Part shown: one piece after another, positions 48,959-60,500 of the stretch | Layout of the letters: every line of letters begins with the position of its first letter | Numbering within the stretch: position 1 is the stretch's first letter | Assembly: GCA_029261995.1 (NCBI GenBank) | Contig: JAJDAF010000017.1 | Span: 62,001 to 126,000 of the forward strand | Reading direction: 5' to 3' | Source: Candidatus Zhuqueibacterota bacterium | Lineage (GTDB): Bacteria > Zhuqueibacterota > Zhuqueibacteria > Oceanimicrobiales > Oceanimicrobiaceae | DNA length: 64,000 bases | Made by a program: the position numbers and the translations under genes | The notes under the pieces: model-generated | Told to the model about the DNA's origin: nothing | The model's input: the letters and a program-made list of their open reading frames with translations, nothing else | Databases searched by the model: none

Positions 48959-49024
48959 TTGTAGTGAAAATTATACAGAATTTCCGGCTTGCCACGTGTA
49001 AATGTTTCAAAAAATAAAAAAATG

Positions 49025-49054
49025 TTGCATTTTTAGCCGGCGATGGGCTATATT
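49025..49054 (+). promoter_or_regulatory. Candidate promoter of the cold-shock gene
   Basis: TTGCAT (49025-49030), 18 bases, then TATATT (49049-49054) within TATATTATACA. The same 11-base -10 region occurs in front of rng (28282). Confidence 0.6.
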
Positions 49055-49061
49055 ATACACG

Positions 49062-49256
49062 ACTAAGTAATGTGCACCTCTTCTAATGCCTTTCACTACT
49101 AACAATCTCTTTTACCTTTGTCTAAGTTTGCTCTCACCCTTCTGGGTGCTCAATTGGAGTTGGAATGATGCTGCTTTGTGCCATTCTAATCCGAATTCGT
49201 CCGAGGCTTGAAGTTGGTAGTACGTAGGATTTCATCAAAAAGCAAGGGTCTTTTCA
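49062..49256 (+). promoter_or_regulatory. Long 5' leader of the cold-shock mRNA
   Basis: About 195 nt of gene-free sequence between the predicted transcription start and the cold-shock ATG. It has a small hairpin, CACCC-TTCT-GGGTG (49135-49148), and pyrimidine-rich stretches. Long structured leaders are known to regulate cspA-type mRNAs by temperature; that role here is inference. Confidence 0.5.
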
Positions 49257-49457
49257 ATGGAAACGGGTACAGTTAAGTGGTTCAACAATGCCAAGGGTTA
49301 CGGATTTATTGTCAGAGGCGAGGGCGACGATGTGTTCGTGCACTACAACGCCATTGAAGGAGAAGGGTACAAAACCCTGGAACAGGGAGATGAAGTTCAG
49401 TTCGAAATCGCCGATGGTGAGAAAGGAGTCCATGCCACTCACGTTGTGAGAGTTTGA
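49257..49457 (+). CDS. Cold-shock domain protein
   Basis: Single cold-shock domain of 66 residues that binds single-stranded nucleic acid. It starts [18 protein letters not shown] with RNP1-like KGYGFI and RNP2-like VFVHYNAI, and ends with ATHVVRV. The RNP2 usually reads VFVHFSAI; YN here is a mild variation. AAGGG lies upstream of the ATG. It has its own promoter, long leader and terminator. Confidence 0.97.
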   Translation: METGTVKWFNNAKGYGFIVRGEGDDVFVHYNAIEGEGYKTLEQGDEVQFEIADGEKGVHATHVVRV

Positions 49458-49478
49458 TACAAAAACCCCATTTTTTTG

Positions 49479-49504
49479 CCCGGCCATCTGGTCGGGTTTT
49501 TTTT
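49479..49504 (+). terminator. Intrinsic terminator of the cold-shock gene
   Basis: CCCGGCC (49479-49485) and GGTCGGG (49490-49496), with one G-T wobble and loop ATCT, followed by eight T. Confidence 0.93.
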
Positions 49505-49745
49505 GCCCGCCTGCTACTTTACGCCTGTCTTTGGTAGAGAATGTTACCGTTTGGTCAATTCCCGTGCGGTCGTTGACCCTGCCGGTGCATTTGGAATCCC
49601 TGATATTGCCACTTCAGTCGCCCGACCCCACTGTCGAATATAAAGTAAATATAGAACTTATCAGATGTTTTCGGTGTGCGTTTGCTCGAGGGCATGAACT
49701 TTGCTGTTACGGGCGGCATGATTGTCGCCAAAAGAATCCATCTAC
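49505..49745. other. Intergenic region before the fusion gene
   Basis: About 240 bp. A 72-codon open frame (49531-49749) is not protein-like. An A/T-rich patch near 49638-49655 could hold a promoter, but I see no well-spaced -35/-10 pair. Confidence 0.5.
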
Positions 49746-52358
49746 ATGATTAACGAAAGAGTTCTCAGAACACGAAGACGCCGGTTTGGACCTCTCGCAC
49801 CGGGTGTGCAGCCATCCGAATTTTTCACTAGCCTTTGGTCCCGTCTGGAACGTCTGAGGCGGAGCGTTGAGGCTCACGACCTGGCCGTCATGACTGGCTG
49901 TGGCGCCGTCCTTTTTCTTTCCCTCCTTTTTTATGGCTTCTGGATTCCGCTCACACCGGGCCGATTGGCACGCCCAACCAGCAATCTCATCAAAGACTTG
50001 GGTCTCTGGCAATTCGTCATGGACTTGGATTTTCCCGTTGCCCAAACCAGCGGCATGGTGGCGGCAGTTGTGATTGTGGCAACGCTGATTACCTTTGTGG
50101 CCTATGCCTGTGCTGTCGGTGTTGCTGTTCTGCGCAAGCCGTCCCCGAAATCGCGACAGATCGTTGTCTGGGGAGCCATCCTATTCGCCTTCATTTCGGT
50201 TTGGCTGCTGCCAAATTTCAATACGGATGTGTTCAATTACATCATGCGCGGCAGGATGGCGGCTGTTCACGACAGCAACCCCTACTATCATGCGGCAGAC
50301 GAGTTTCCAGATGATCCGCTCCATCCGTATGCCAGCCACAGGTACACTTCGATGCCAGGGGCAAAATTTCCGGGCTGGATGCACATCAATTCTTTCCTGG
50401 CCTCTGTCGCCGGAGATGATCCCGCCCAGGTCTTGCTGGTTTACCGACTTGGGCTTCTGGCGTTTCACTTGGCCAACATGGGCCTGTTGGCACTCATCCT
50501 TCTGAAACTGAGCCCTGGCGGAGTTTGGGCTGGAATCGTTGTCTACGCCTGGAACCCGATTGTTTTCTTAAATGGTGTGAGCAAAACTGACACGGTGATG
50601 GTGTTTTACCTTCTGGTGGCCGTCTGGCTGCTCACCCGGGGCCGCAAAAGCCTGCCGGTGATAGCCATGGGGTTGTCAGTAGCAGTCAAGCTTGTTACGG
50701 CGCCGCTGGTCTTGGTCTATTTTATGCAGGATCTGAGTCTTCGGCGATGGCGTCAATTGGCTGTAAGCGGCATTTTGCTGGTGGGAACAATAGCGCTTAT
50801 TTACCTGCCGTTCTGGGAAGGAACCGAGATATTGAGTCAGCATTGGCTCGCAATGGGCAAGAGTGGCTCATCAGCGTCGGGCGGGCTGCTGGCCGAGTTG
50901 CTGCCGGTTGTTTTCATCGGCCTGGTTCTATGGGTTGGGCTCACACTTGATGGCAGCATAGGCCGGTTACTCGAAGGATGGGTGTACGTCATGCTGTTCT
51001 TCTCACTGCTCATGACCCGAATTGGCATGGCGTGGTATCTGATGACCTTCATCGCCTTGGTGGCTCTGGTACAGAGGCGTCACATGCTTGTACTCATGGG
51101 ATTCATTGCCTTCTCATCCTTCATGTTCAACGTCTGGTATTCTACATTTTCAGGTAGCTTCAGTGTGGATGAGTTGTTCTCTGCACCGCAGCTTCTCGTG
51201 TATTCGGGTTTGCCGGTCCTGGTTGTACTCGCGATCTTGATTCGCGGACGGCTGTCTCGATGGCATGCAGCAAGGCCGCAACTCGAAGCCGGAGCCGAAT
51301 CGCTTCCCGCCAATCCGGTCTCATTTTCCGGAAAGCGCCAGAATGGTGCTAGATCTATAGAACAGGAAAATCATCCGAAATCCACGAAACAAAGGAATGA
51401 TGGGCACATGCTCAGAATCGTCACATACCACCGGGTTGCCGAACCCGAAAGCGACACCTTGTTGGATCCCAAGATTATCAGTGCGACGCCGGGAGTCTTT
51501 GAACAACACATGCGGTTTTTGAGCCAGAGTTATGATGTCGTGGCCATGGCCGATGTCGTCGCCGCAATAGAGGAAGGGGCCAAACTACCTCGCCGCGCGC
51601 TATTGATCACTTTCGACGATGCCTATTGCGACTTTCAGGACAACGCTTGGCCAGTCCTCAAACAGTATAGACTCCCCGCCACCGTTTTCGTGCCAACGGC
51701 CTATCCGGATCAAAACCACAGGATGTTCTGGTGGGATCGTGTCTACGCAGCAGTCATGCAAACGCAGTTGGAAACCTATGTCGCACCGGCCCTCGGCGTT
51801 CTCAGTATAGCATCAAGTGAAGAGAAAGCACACAGTGTGCGTAGACTGCAAAACTACATCAAAGGGCTGTCGCACTCGGACGCCGTCACGTTTGTTGACA
51901 AACTGGTTGCGGAACTGAGCGGGCCAACTACTTTGCGAAAAACGGTTTTGAGCTGGGATGAATTGCGTGCTCTGGCGGCTCAGGGCGTCACGTTCGGGCC
52001 TCACACGCAGACACACCCGATCATGACACAACTCAGCCACGACGAAGTTCGCGCCGAGGTTGTCGGCTCATATCAAGATCTGCAGCGGGAACTCGGTGAA
52101 GTCTTGCCGATTTTCTGTTATCCAAACGGAGGTCATGACGATGATGTGGTTCGCATCCTGCGCGAAGAGGGATTCAGCGCGGCATTCACCACCCGTGATG
52201 GCCACAACGATCTCGGCTCAGTAGACCCGCTACGCCTGACCCGGACCAACGTGACACGCAAATCAACGCTTCCCGTGCTGCGATTGCGTCTGCAACCGTG
52301 GTTTGCTTATATCGATAAGGTCCGCCACCGGGAGCGTGTTCCCGTTACCCACCGCTAG
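49746..52358 (+). CDS. Membrane glycosyltransferase fused to polysaccharide deacetylase
   Basis: One uninterrupted frame of 870 residues. The N-terminal 500 or so residues are a polytopic membrane protein with the look of GT-C mannosyltransferases. It has a conserved acidic-loop region LLPNFNTDVFNYIMRGRMAA, and then about ten hydrophobic segments. The C-terminal 310 residues form a NodB-type deacetylase: LLITFDDAY (Asp624-625) and GPHTQTHPIM (His753, His757) are the metal-site motifs. A hydrophilic linker joins them. A TTG at 49722 could add eight residues. An in-frame ATG at 51408, behind AAAGGA, could start a separate deacetylase. Likely builds or modifies an envelope glycan. Confidence 0.85.
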   Translation: MINERVLRTRRRRFGPLAPGVQPSEFFTSLWSRLERLRRSVEAHDLAVMTGCGAVLFLSLLFYGFWIPLTPGRLARPTSNLIKDLGLWQFVMDLDFPVAQTSGMVAAVVIVATLITFVAYACAVGVAVLRKPSPKSRQIVVWGAILFAFISVWLLPNFNTDVFNYIMRGRMAAVHDSNPYYHAADEFPDDPLHPYASHRYTSMPGAKFPGWMHINSFLASVAGDDPAQVLLVYRLGLLAFHLANMGLLALILLKLSPGGVWAGIVVYAWNPIVFLNGVSKTDTVMVFYLLVAVWLLTRGRKSLPVIAMGLSVAVKLVTAPLVLVYFMQDLSLRRWRQLAVSGILLVGTIALIYLPFWEGTEILSQHWLAMGKSGSSASGGLLAELLPVVFIGLVLWVGLTLDGSIGRLLEGWVYVMLFFSLLMTRIGMAWYLMTFIALVALVQRRHMLVLMGFIAFSSFMFNVWYSTFSGSFSVDELFSAPQLLVYSGLPVLVVLAILIRGRLSRWHAARPQLEAGAESLPANPVSFSGKRQNGARSIEQENHPKSTKQRNDGHMLRIVTYHRVAEPESDTLLDPKIISATPGVFEQHMRFLSQSYDVVAMADVVAAIEEGAKLPRRALLITFDDAYCDFQDNAWPVLKQYRLPATVFVPTAYPDQNHRMFWWDRVYAAVMQTQLETYVAPALGVLSIASSEEKAHSVRRLQNYIKGLSHSDAVTFVDKLVAELSGPTTLRKTVLSWDELRALAAQGVTFGPHTQTHPIMTQLSHDEVRAEVVGSYQDLQRELGEVLPIFCYPNGGHDDDVVRILREEGFSAAFTTRDGHNDLGSVDPLRLTRTNVTRKSTLPVLRLRLQPWFAYIDKVRHRERVPVTHR

Positions 52359-52368
52359 CGGCTCTGCA

Positions 52369-54303
52369 ATGGAATCTCTCTCCTGCCATGTGGTCTATCC
52401 GTCCGCAAGATTGTCGATCATGTGGTTTCTCCAGAGAGCTATCTTGGGGTTGTCCGTCCTCCTGGCCTGCATCGAGCTCTCATCCGTTTCCGCTCAAACA
52501 ACGGCTCCCGTCATCTCTCTTGATACTGAAACTCCCGGCGGACTAGGGCAGTATCTCGAGCCGGTGTTTGACCGCAACATGGAACGCCTTCACATTCCTG
52601 GGGCAGTGTTCGTAATGGTCAAGGATGGCGCTGTCTTCTTCGAAAAGGGCTACGGATTCGCTGATCTGAAAGCAGCCACTGGCGTTGATCCCGAGCGCTC
52701 CGTTTTCAGGGTCGCGTCGGTTTCGAAGCTGCTGACGGTGACGGCAGTCATGCAATTGCACGAACGCGGCCTGCTGGATCTCCATGAAGATGTTAACACC
52801 TATCTCAGCCGGTTTGTGATTCCACCTACCTTTCCGAAGCCGGTGACTTTGGAACATCTTATCACTCACACCGCAGGGTTCGATGACCAGCGTATTGGCC
52901 TGGCAACCCTGACAAGAGCGAATCTCGACCAGCTAGGAGAATTTCTTGCGCGCCGGTTGCCGCCACGTGTCAGGCCGCCTGGTGTTGAGTATGCCTATTC
53001 GCGCTACGGAATCGCACTTGCTGGATACCTGGTGGAAGTCGTCTCCGGCAAGCCCTTCGCTGACTATGTTGAAGAAAATATTTTGGCGCCGCTCGGCATG
53101 GAGCACAGCAGCTTCGAGCAGCACGGCGATTCGTCTCGTGACATGAGTCACGGCCATATTTTTGCTTCTGGAGAATATGCTGAGGTACCTTTCTACTATT
53201 TTAACACGGCGCCGGAGGCATCGCTCAACGCAACCGCGAGTGACATGGCGAGATTCATGATTGCTCATTTGCAACTCGGGGTCTACGGTGACGTGAGAAT
53301 CCTGAATCCTGAAACGGCTGAACTTATGCACAGCCGGCAGTTTGCGCATCATCCGCTCTTGCCCGGACTTGGATATGGTTTCTATGAGCGCCACGAGCGC
53401 GGACAAAGAATCCTGCAACACGGCGGGCACATTCCTGGTTTTGTAAGCAGACTTCTACTTTTCCCAGACCTGAACATTGGCGTTTTTATGGCCTGCAACA
53501 ATGACAGGTTTGCGTTGCTAAGCCGTGTGACCGATGCACTTTTCGAACGCTATTTTCCGGAATCAACGAGTACTACCGACCAGAAATCCTTGTCACCCGT
53601 GGATTTGGCGCCGTTTGCCGGAAGTTACCGCATCAACACTTACTCTCACAATAGCGTAGAAAAGGTGTTTTCCATCAACCAGCAGTTTAATATCAAAGAG
53701 ACGAGCCACGCGCTTGAAATGAAGGGTGGGCAGTTGTGGCGTCCAGTGGGTGCCAACGTTTTCCGAAAGGATGGCTCGGGGGAGATATCGGCGTTCAGGC
53801 TGGATTCGGCCGGCCAGGCTGTACGCTGGTTTCGCAAGCGATTTTCCTTTGAGAAGGTACCGTTCTTTGAAACTCTGACATGTACGCTTTGGCTAATGGG
53901 CGTTTTCTGTCTGAGTTTCGCAGCCGGGGTCGTAGGTTGGATTCGTCCGGCCAGGTGGCAGGCCACTTTGTTGACCGGTTCAGCCAACCAGTTGACAATG
54001 CGTTTCATCGGTCTTGTCAGCATTCCAAACCTTCTGTTTCTGTTTGGACTTGGCCTTCTGCTTTATGCCCACGATCGCATTGATGAGTTTACTTTTGGCG
54101 TGCCGTGGTCGCTGGTGGTTCTGCTTTGCTTGCCGCTTGTGAGCGCTGTGCTAACCATATCAGCAGTCGTCAACTGGATCGGACAACTGCGCTCAGGAGG
54201 CATGCCCTTCCGAGATGCGTCTTTCTTTGCGGGTTTTCTTATCGTCTCCTGTGCGTTCATCCTATTTCTAAATCAATGGAACCTGTTGGGTTTTCGATTC
54301 TGA
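52369..54303 (+). CDS. Beta-lactamase-fold serine hydrolase with membrane tail
   Basis: Class C beta-lactamase/esterase-family protein of 644 residues from ATG 52369. ATG 52420 is an alternative that starts the signal-like MWFLQRAILGLSVLLACIEL. The nucleophile motif is S117-V-S-K120 (RVASVSKLLTV). The second motif reads YSRYG where YSN is usual. HGGHIPGF occupies the KTG-equivalent place. The last 150 residues hold four hydrophobic segments, so the enzyme is membrane-anchored with the catalytic domain outside. Such proteins act on peptides, esters or cell-wall fragments. It begins 10 bp after the fusion gene, so it is probably co-transcribed. Confidence 0.88.
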   Translation: MESLSCHVVYPSARLSIMWFLQRAILGLSVLLACIELSSVSAQTTAPVISLDTETPGGLGQYLEPVFDRNMERLHIPGAVFVMVKDGAVFFEKGYGFADLKAATGVDPERSVFRVASVSKLLTVTAVMQLHERGLLDLHEDVNTYLSRFVIPPTFPKPVTLEHLITHTAGFDDQRIGLATLTRANLDQLGEFLARRLPPRVRPPGVEYAYSRYGIALAGYLVEVVSGKPFADYVEENILAPLGMEHSSFEQHGDSSRDMSHGHIFASGEYAEVPFYYFNTAPEASLNATASDMARFMIAHLQLGVYGDVRILNPETAELMHSRQFAHHPLLPGLGYGFYERHERGQRILQHGGHIPGFVSRLLLFPDLNIGVFMACNNDRFALLSRVTDALFERYFPESTSTTDQKSLSPVDLAPFAGSYRINTYSHNSVEKVFSINQQFNIKETSHALEMKGGQLWRPVGANVFRKDGSGEISAFRLDSAGQAVRWFRKRFSFEKVPFFETLTCTLWLMGVFCLSFAAGVVGWIRPARWQATLLTGSANQLTMRFIGLVSIPNLLFLFGLGLLLYAHDRIDEFTFGVPWSLVVLLCLPLVSAVLTISAVVNWIGQLRSGGMPFRDASFFAGFLIVSCAFILFLNQWNLLGFRF

Positions 54304-54560
54304 GTTGTCGCCTGTCCACATGCTTCATATTAGTGGGATGTGGATATCGGCATTCCGTTCAAGTGTTGCATGATGGCTGTTACAGCGAGAGGACTGCAAT
54401 GCTCCACTCGGCAGAGAGCGGGCCCGACGACAGTTGGCCAGATGAATCAACATTTTTTTTTGCAAAACGATAGATTGTCCGCTAAGTATGTTCTAATGCT
54501 AGCCGACTAGTTTAGAGCATAAGTTCAAACCATTCTAATAACACCGTCAAAGGGGGTACT
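54304..54560. other. Intergenic region before the giant gene
   Basis: About 257 bp without a convincing gene. Contains a T-run (54451-54461) without a clear stem and AGGGGG at 54551-54556, which serves the TTG start at 54561. No certain promoter identified. Confidence 0.5.
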
Positions 54561-57500
54561 TTGGCCGAGGGGACTAACTTCAGGGCACGGAACATCTTGA
54601 CTCACAACCGTTGCTCCCTTCTTCTAGGGATGATTTTGCTGGGCGCCTGGGTGCTTCCTACGCGTGCGCAAGTATGCGAATCGACACCTGCCACCGAGGG
54701 CTACCGGGATTACAAGTTTCGCTCCGGAGATGTGACCAGTACGCCTACGGAGGCAAAGCCCGAGAGCAAGTTGTGGCATAACGATGGCTTCTGGTGGGGC
54801 ATTCTTTGGGATCCTCTCCTGTTCAGCCACCGAGTTTATCGACTTGACCTGGCCAGTCAGTGCTGGCGTAGTGTCGGGCCCGACATCGATTCCAGGCCGC
54901 GGTCAAGTTCTGATGTCTTGTGGGATGGTCAGAAATTGTATGTTGTCTCACGGGCCAAGTCCAACCATCGCTCCGAAGACGGGCCACAAGACGGACTTCT
55001 GCAGCGGTTTAGCTATGATTCATCGACCAAGACGTATTCACTCGACCCCGGCTTTCCGGTTTCGGTAAACGACCGCAAGTCCGAGAGTCTGGTTCTCGCC
55101 AAAGACGGCACCGGCCAACTTTGGGTCACTTGGACCCAAAGTCACGACGTGAGAATCAACCGTTCGCTTTCTGATGACACGACCTGGGGACAACCCTTCG
55201 ATATACCGGTAGAGCCCAAGAGTCTTCTTTCCGACGACATCTCCTCGGTGATCGCTTTTGGGGGCAACAAGATTGGCGTTATGTGGAGCCATCAGCCTGA
55301 CCAGAAGATGTACTTCTCATACCATAATGACAGCAGCAATGACACCGATTGGGAAGCGCGTGAAGAGGCGCTTGCAGATCCCGTGCTCGGTGCCGTCGCT
55401 GACGATCACATCAATTTGACCACCGCCTGCACTGGTGATGGGACCATTCTCGCGATTACAAAGACTTCGTTGGAAGCAGAGGATGAGCCAAAAATTTTCC
55501 TGCTTAAGCGCTCGCCGGACGGCGTTTGGTCGCGACATGCCTTTAGTTTCGGCCTGCATAAACACACTCGGCCCATGTTGCTATTCAATTCTGACACACG
55601 CCACATCTATGTTTTCGCCAGAGCTATTCAGCATCCCTTCAGCATCTACTACAAATCGACCACACTTGACGACCCGTGGTTTGCGCCCGGCCTCGGCACG
55701 CCGTTTATTGCCAGCGCCGATGACGACGACATCAACGATCCGACTTCTACCAAGCAGTGCGTAACCAATGAAACAGGCATCGTGGTGCTTGCCGCAGACA
55801 GTCAGACGAAGCGCTACCTACACAATTATCTCGATTTGAATGGCGGTGTCAATAACCAGTCTCCGGTTGCGGGGGACGATCAGCGCACGATCTTCGAGGA
55901 CCAGCCGATCGCTGTGGATGTGCTCTCGAATGACGGTGATCCGGATGGCTCGGTCGATCCCGCTACCCTCGGAATCCTGACCCAGCCTTCACACGGAACA
56001 GTGGCTGTCAACCACGTCAGCGGCGTGGTTACCTACACGCCAACACCTGATTTCAGTGGCACTGACATTTTTACCTACCGCTTCAACGACAACAAAGGAG
56101 CTTCATCCAACGAGGCAATCGTCACGATCACGGTTAACGAAGTCAATGATTTGCCGGTTGCCCGCGATGATGCTGCCACGACCGACAATCTGACGGCCGT
56201 GACCATCACGGTTCTTGCGAACGATTCGGATGTCGATCACGATGTTGCACTGATGAGGCCGGCCATCCTTTCGGGCCCACAGAACGGCTCGCTCAACATC
56301 GACTCGCAAAACGGCGAGGTTGTGTACACGCCAATCCCGGAGTCATTTGGACCGGATACTTTTTCATACTCACTGCGCGATCCAGCTAACGGTGTGTCGA
56401 ACGCTGCCCTTGTCACCATTCAGGTAACGGGCAAACCCGTGGCGAAGGACGACTCCGTGACCACGGGAGAAGAAGATCCTGTGCAAGTCGATCTGCTCGC
56501 CAATGACATTGACGTCGATGGCTCACTGGTGCCGGCGACCGTCTTGCTTGCCAATCCTGCTCAAAATGGCGCTACCAGTTTGGATTCGCAGACCGGCATT
56601 CTGACCTACACACCGGCTCCCGGATTCTTCGGCCTTGAGATACTTTCCTACACTGTTGAGGACGATCAGGGCCACCGTTCAGAACCGGCGAGGGTCACCA
56701 TTAACGTGGTCGGTCCCCCGGTCGCGGTAAATGATTCAGTGGTAACGGTGGTGGGGCAACCCATAACGATCGATTTGCTCGCCAACGATTTCGACCCTGA
56801 CAATGGCACCATGGTGATTTCTTCGTTGCGAACCACGTTTGGGCCGTTCAACGGCGGGGCTGCCATCAACGCCAACACAGGTGTGTTGACCTATTCTCCG
56901 CCGCCAAGTTACACAGGCATCGAAATTATTGGTTACAAGGTTGATGACAACGACGGCAATTCGTCCAACGAAGGTTTGGTTCATATCAAAGTAAACACGC
57001 CGCCTGTGGCACATGACGATTCGCAAACCACGCAGGAAGACATCGTAAGCGCGATAGACGTTACGGCCAACGACACCGATGCGGATGGCACAATTGATCC
57101 CGCATCCGTGGAGTTGGTTACGCTACCGGATCACGGCACTTTGGCTCTGGGCGGCGGTGCATCTGATTTGACCTATACACCAGACACGGACTACTTCGGG
57201 CCGGATGTGTTCAGATATCTCGTGCGGGACAACGACGGCACGCCATCAAACGTTGCGACGGTTAGCCTCGATGTGGTCTCCGTTAACGATGTTCCGGTAG
57301 CCCTGGGTGATACCGCTCAGACCACCGAAGAAACCAGCATTGATATTTCGATCATTAACAACGATTTTGATGCCGAAGGGCCCGTTCTGCCATCTACGAT
57401 CGCGTTTTTGTCTCAGCCGCAGCATGGCACAATGACCTTGAACTCCGCCACCGGCGTGGTGACCTACACGCCGGCTTTGAATTTTTTTGGCAGCGATGGT

Positions 57501-60500
57501 TTTCAGTACACGATTCACGATGATGAAAATGCCGTTTCGCAGCCGGCCGGAGTCCTTATTCTCGTGCTGAATGCTAACGATTCCCCCGTGGCGGTCACGG
57601 ACAGCGCGGAGACCAGCGCGGCAGCAACGGTCAACATTGCTGTGACTCTGAATGATTTTGATATTGACAACACCCTCGACCTGTCGTCGGTCGCGATATT
57701 TACGCCACCAGGACATGGTGTGGCGAATGTTCTGTCGCCGTCCGGGGTGATTGCGTATACGCCCAATCCGACTTTCTCCGGAATTGAAATCTTTCAGTAC
57801 ACTGTGGCTGACGACATTGGTAGGTTGTCTAACCCGGCCGATATCATCGTGCGGGTATTCGGCCCACCTGTCGCGGTTGACGATTCGGTGTTTCTGCAGG
57901 TCGGCGAGACGAGAGAAATCGTTGTGCTGGCAAACGACAGCGACCCCGACGGCGTGGGAATCGATGTGACTTCCGTCGTGAAATTGATCGGCCCATTCAA
58001 CGGCTCGGGAACGGTAAATCCAGCCACCGGAGTCATCAATTACACGCCGCAACCCGGCTTCGACGGCACTGACGCGATGCGTTACACCGTGAAGGATCTG
58101 GATGGCTTCGTCTCAAACGAGGCGACGGTCACCATCACGGTTGGCGCCAACCAGTCGCCGGTGGCAAACAATGACCAGGTGACTACGGATGAAGACGTTC
58201 CTGTTGTGGTGAACGTTACAGCCAATGACCTGGACCCGGATGGCGTAGTAAATCAAAACAGCATTGTCGTGCAATCGGCTCCGCAACAGGGCACTTTTTC
58301 AGTTGGAGCCGGAATCGTGACCTACACTCCCAATTCCGACTACTCAGGACCGGATGCCTTCACCTACACGATTCGCGACGGTGAGGGAGCGCTCTCAAAC
58401 ACGGCCAACGTCTCGATCAGTGTAACCGAGGTCAACGACCCGCCGGTTGTGCGAAATGACACAGCCGTCACTTCTGAAGAGACGACGGTCAAGATTCGCG
58501 TCCTGGACAATGACTTGGATATCGATGGCAGTCTGAACAAAGCATCTCTGGCGGTTGTCACGGCCCCGGCTCATGGCACTACCTCCGCAGACTTCACCAC
58601 CGGGGAAATCAGCTATACCCCGGAGTTTGAGTTCGGTGGAACGGACTCGTTTGAATACGTGGTCGCGGACAATCAGGGGCTTACCTCTGCACCTGCAAGG
58701 GTTCTTGTTTCCGTAGCCAGCCAGAATGATCCACCGGTCGCATTGGATGATGCCGTGACGACGAACGAGGATAATCCGACGACCATCGCTGTTCTCGCCA
58801 ATGATTCGGATTCCGAGGGTCTCCTGGATGTGACCTCGGTGGCGGTTGTGGTTGCTCCATCACACGGCGCTGTAACTGTGAACGCAAGTGGGAGCATTTC
58901 CTTTGTACCTGCCATCAACTATTTTGGGGCCGATGTTTTTCAGTACGTCGTCAGCGACCAACAGGGCGCTTCGTCGGCTGCCGCTGCTGTTCATATTACG
59001 ATTGCGCCTGTCAATGACCCGCCGGTAGCCGCGGGCGACACGGCGTTTACTTCTGAGAACACGGCTGCGGTCATTCCGGTACTTGACAATGATAGCGACT
59101 TGGACGGTAGCCTGGACGCCGGCTCTGTTTCACTATCCGCGAGCCCGTTACACGGCAGTGCCTCCGTGGCCTCGTCCGGCCTCGTCACGTACTCGCCAGC
59201 TACTGGATTTTCCGGAGAGGATACCTTCTCCTACAGCGCCAGAGACAACGACGGGGCGTTATCAAACACGTCGGTGGTCACGGTATTTGTAAGCTCGGTC
59301 AACCTGGCTCCATCGGCTGTTGACGACGCGGCTTCGACTACGGAAGGAGCAGCGGTCGTCATCGACATCCTGGTGAATGACAAAGATCTTGACGGCAACC
59401 TGAATGCAAGTTCAGTAGCGCTGGCGAGCGGGCCAGCCCACGGCGCGGTCAACTTTGACAACGCCGGACAGGCAACCTACTCGCCTGCCAGTCAATTCAC
59501 CGGCAGTGACTTTTTCCAATACACTGTTCAGGACAACGAAGGCGAGACCTCAAATGTCGCGACGGTTTCCGTAGACGTCCTTCCTGCGAATCAACCGCCA
59601 CTTGCAGTTGACGACCAAGCTACCACGCCAGAAGCAATTTCCGTTCAGATTTCAGTCCTGGCAAACGACAGCGATCCCGATGGCAGTTTGGACGCCAGCT
59701 CCGTCGAAATTGTCAACGCCGCTTCGCAAGGCACGACGGATATCTCTGTTTCCGGGTTCATCACGTACACGCCGGCCTCTGGTTTCACGGGCACGGACCA
59801 GTTCTCCTATCAGGTGAAGGATGATCAAGGGGTGTTTTCCAACACAGCTATAGCGAGAGTTGATGTGACCCCGTCCGGCGGCGGTGGCCAGACCCTTACC
59901 TTTCAGTCGATTGAAGATGGACAGGTCAAACTCACCGAGCTTGGCAGCAATTATGGCAGCAAGGAGACCATGAAAGTCGCCTTGGGTAAGTTCTCGTCTT
60001 TTGTTAAATTCAACGTCGCCGGATTGCAGGGGAGTGTCAGCCGGGCGATCCTGAAACTGCAGGTCACAGATGGCGCCACTGATGGCGGCCCCAACGCCGG
60101 GTTGGTGATAGTCGTTTCGAATTTCTACAATGGAACTTCAGACTTGTGGAGTGAGACCCTGCTCACGGCCGGCAACGCCCCTGCTGTTTCGAGTAATCCC
60201 GTTGCACGACTTGTCGGCCCGGTCTCTCCAGGCGACCTTGTCGAGTTTGATGTCACGACCTCCGTTACCAGCGACGGGTTGTATAGTTTCGCAATAGTGG
60301 GCGAATCGACCAATCAGGTTAAGTATTACACGAGGCAGGGCGTCCGGGCTCCGCAACTTGCAGTAGAAGCCGCGGGAGGCGGAGGGAATCAGCCCCCAAC
60401 TGCAGCAGACGATGCTGCTGCTACCACGCAAGACCAGTCCGTCACCATCGATGTTCTTGCCAATGACGCGGATCCGGATGGCAGCCTTGTTAACGCTACT

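Noticed and set aside
49531-49749. 72-codon frame after the cold-shock terminator
   Set aside because: No ribosome-binding site, no domain, and a composition unlike neighbouring genes.
54105-54473. 122-codon frame overlapping the end of the beta-lactamase-fold gene
   Set aside because: A shifted-frame shadow of the membrane tail, rich in H, S and R, with no support.
57246-58052. 268-codon minus-strand frame inside the giant gene
   Set aside because: A by-product of codon bias in the repeat array; several similar antisense frames occur in step with the Ig repeats.
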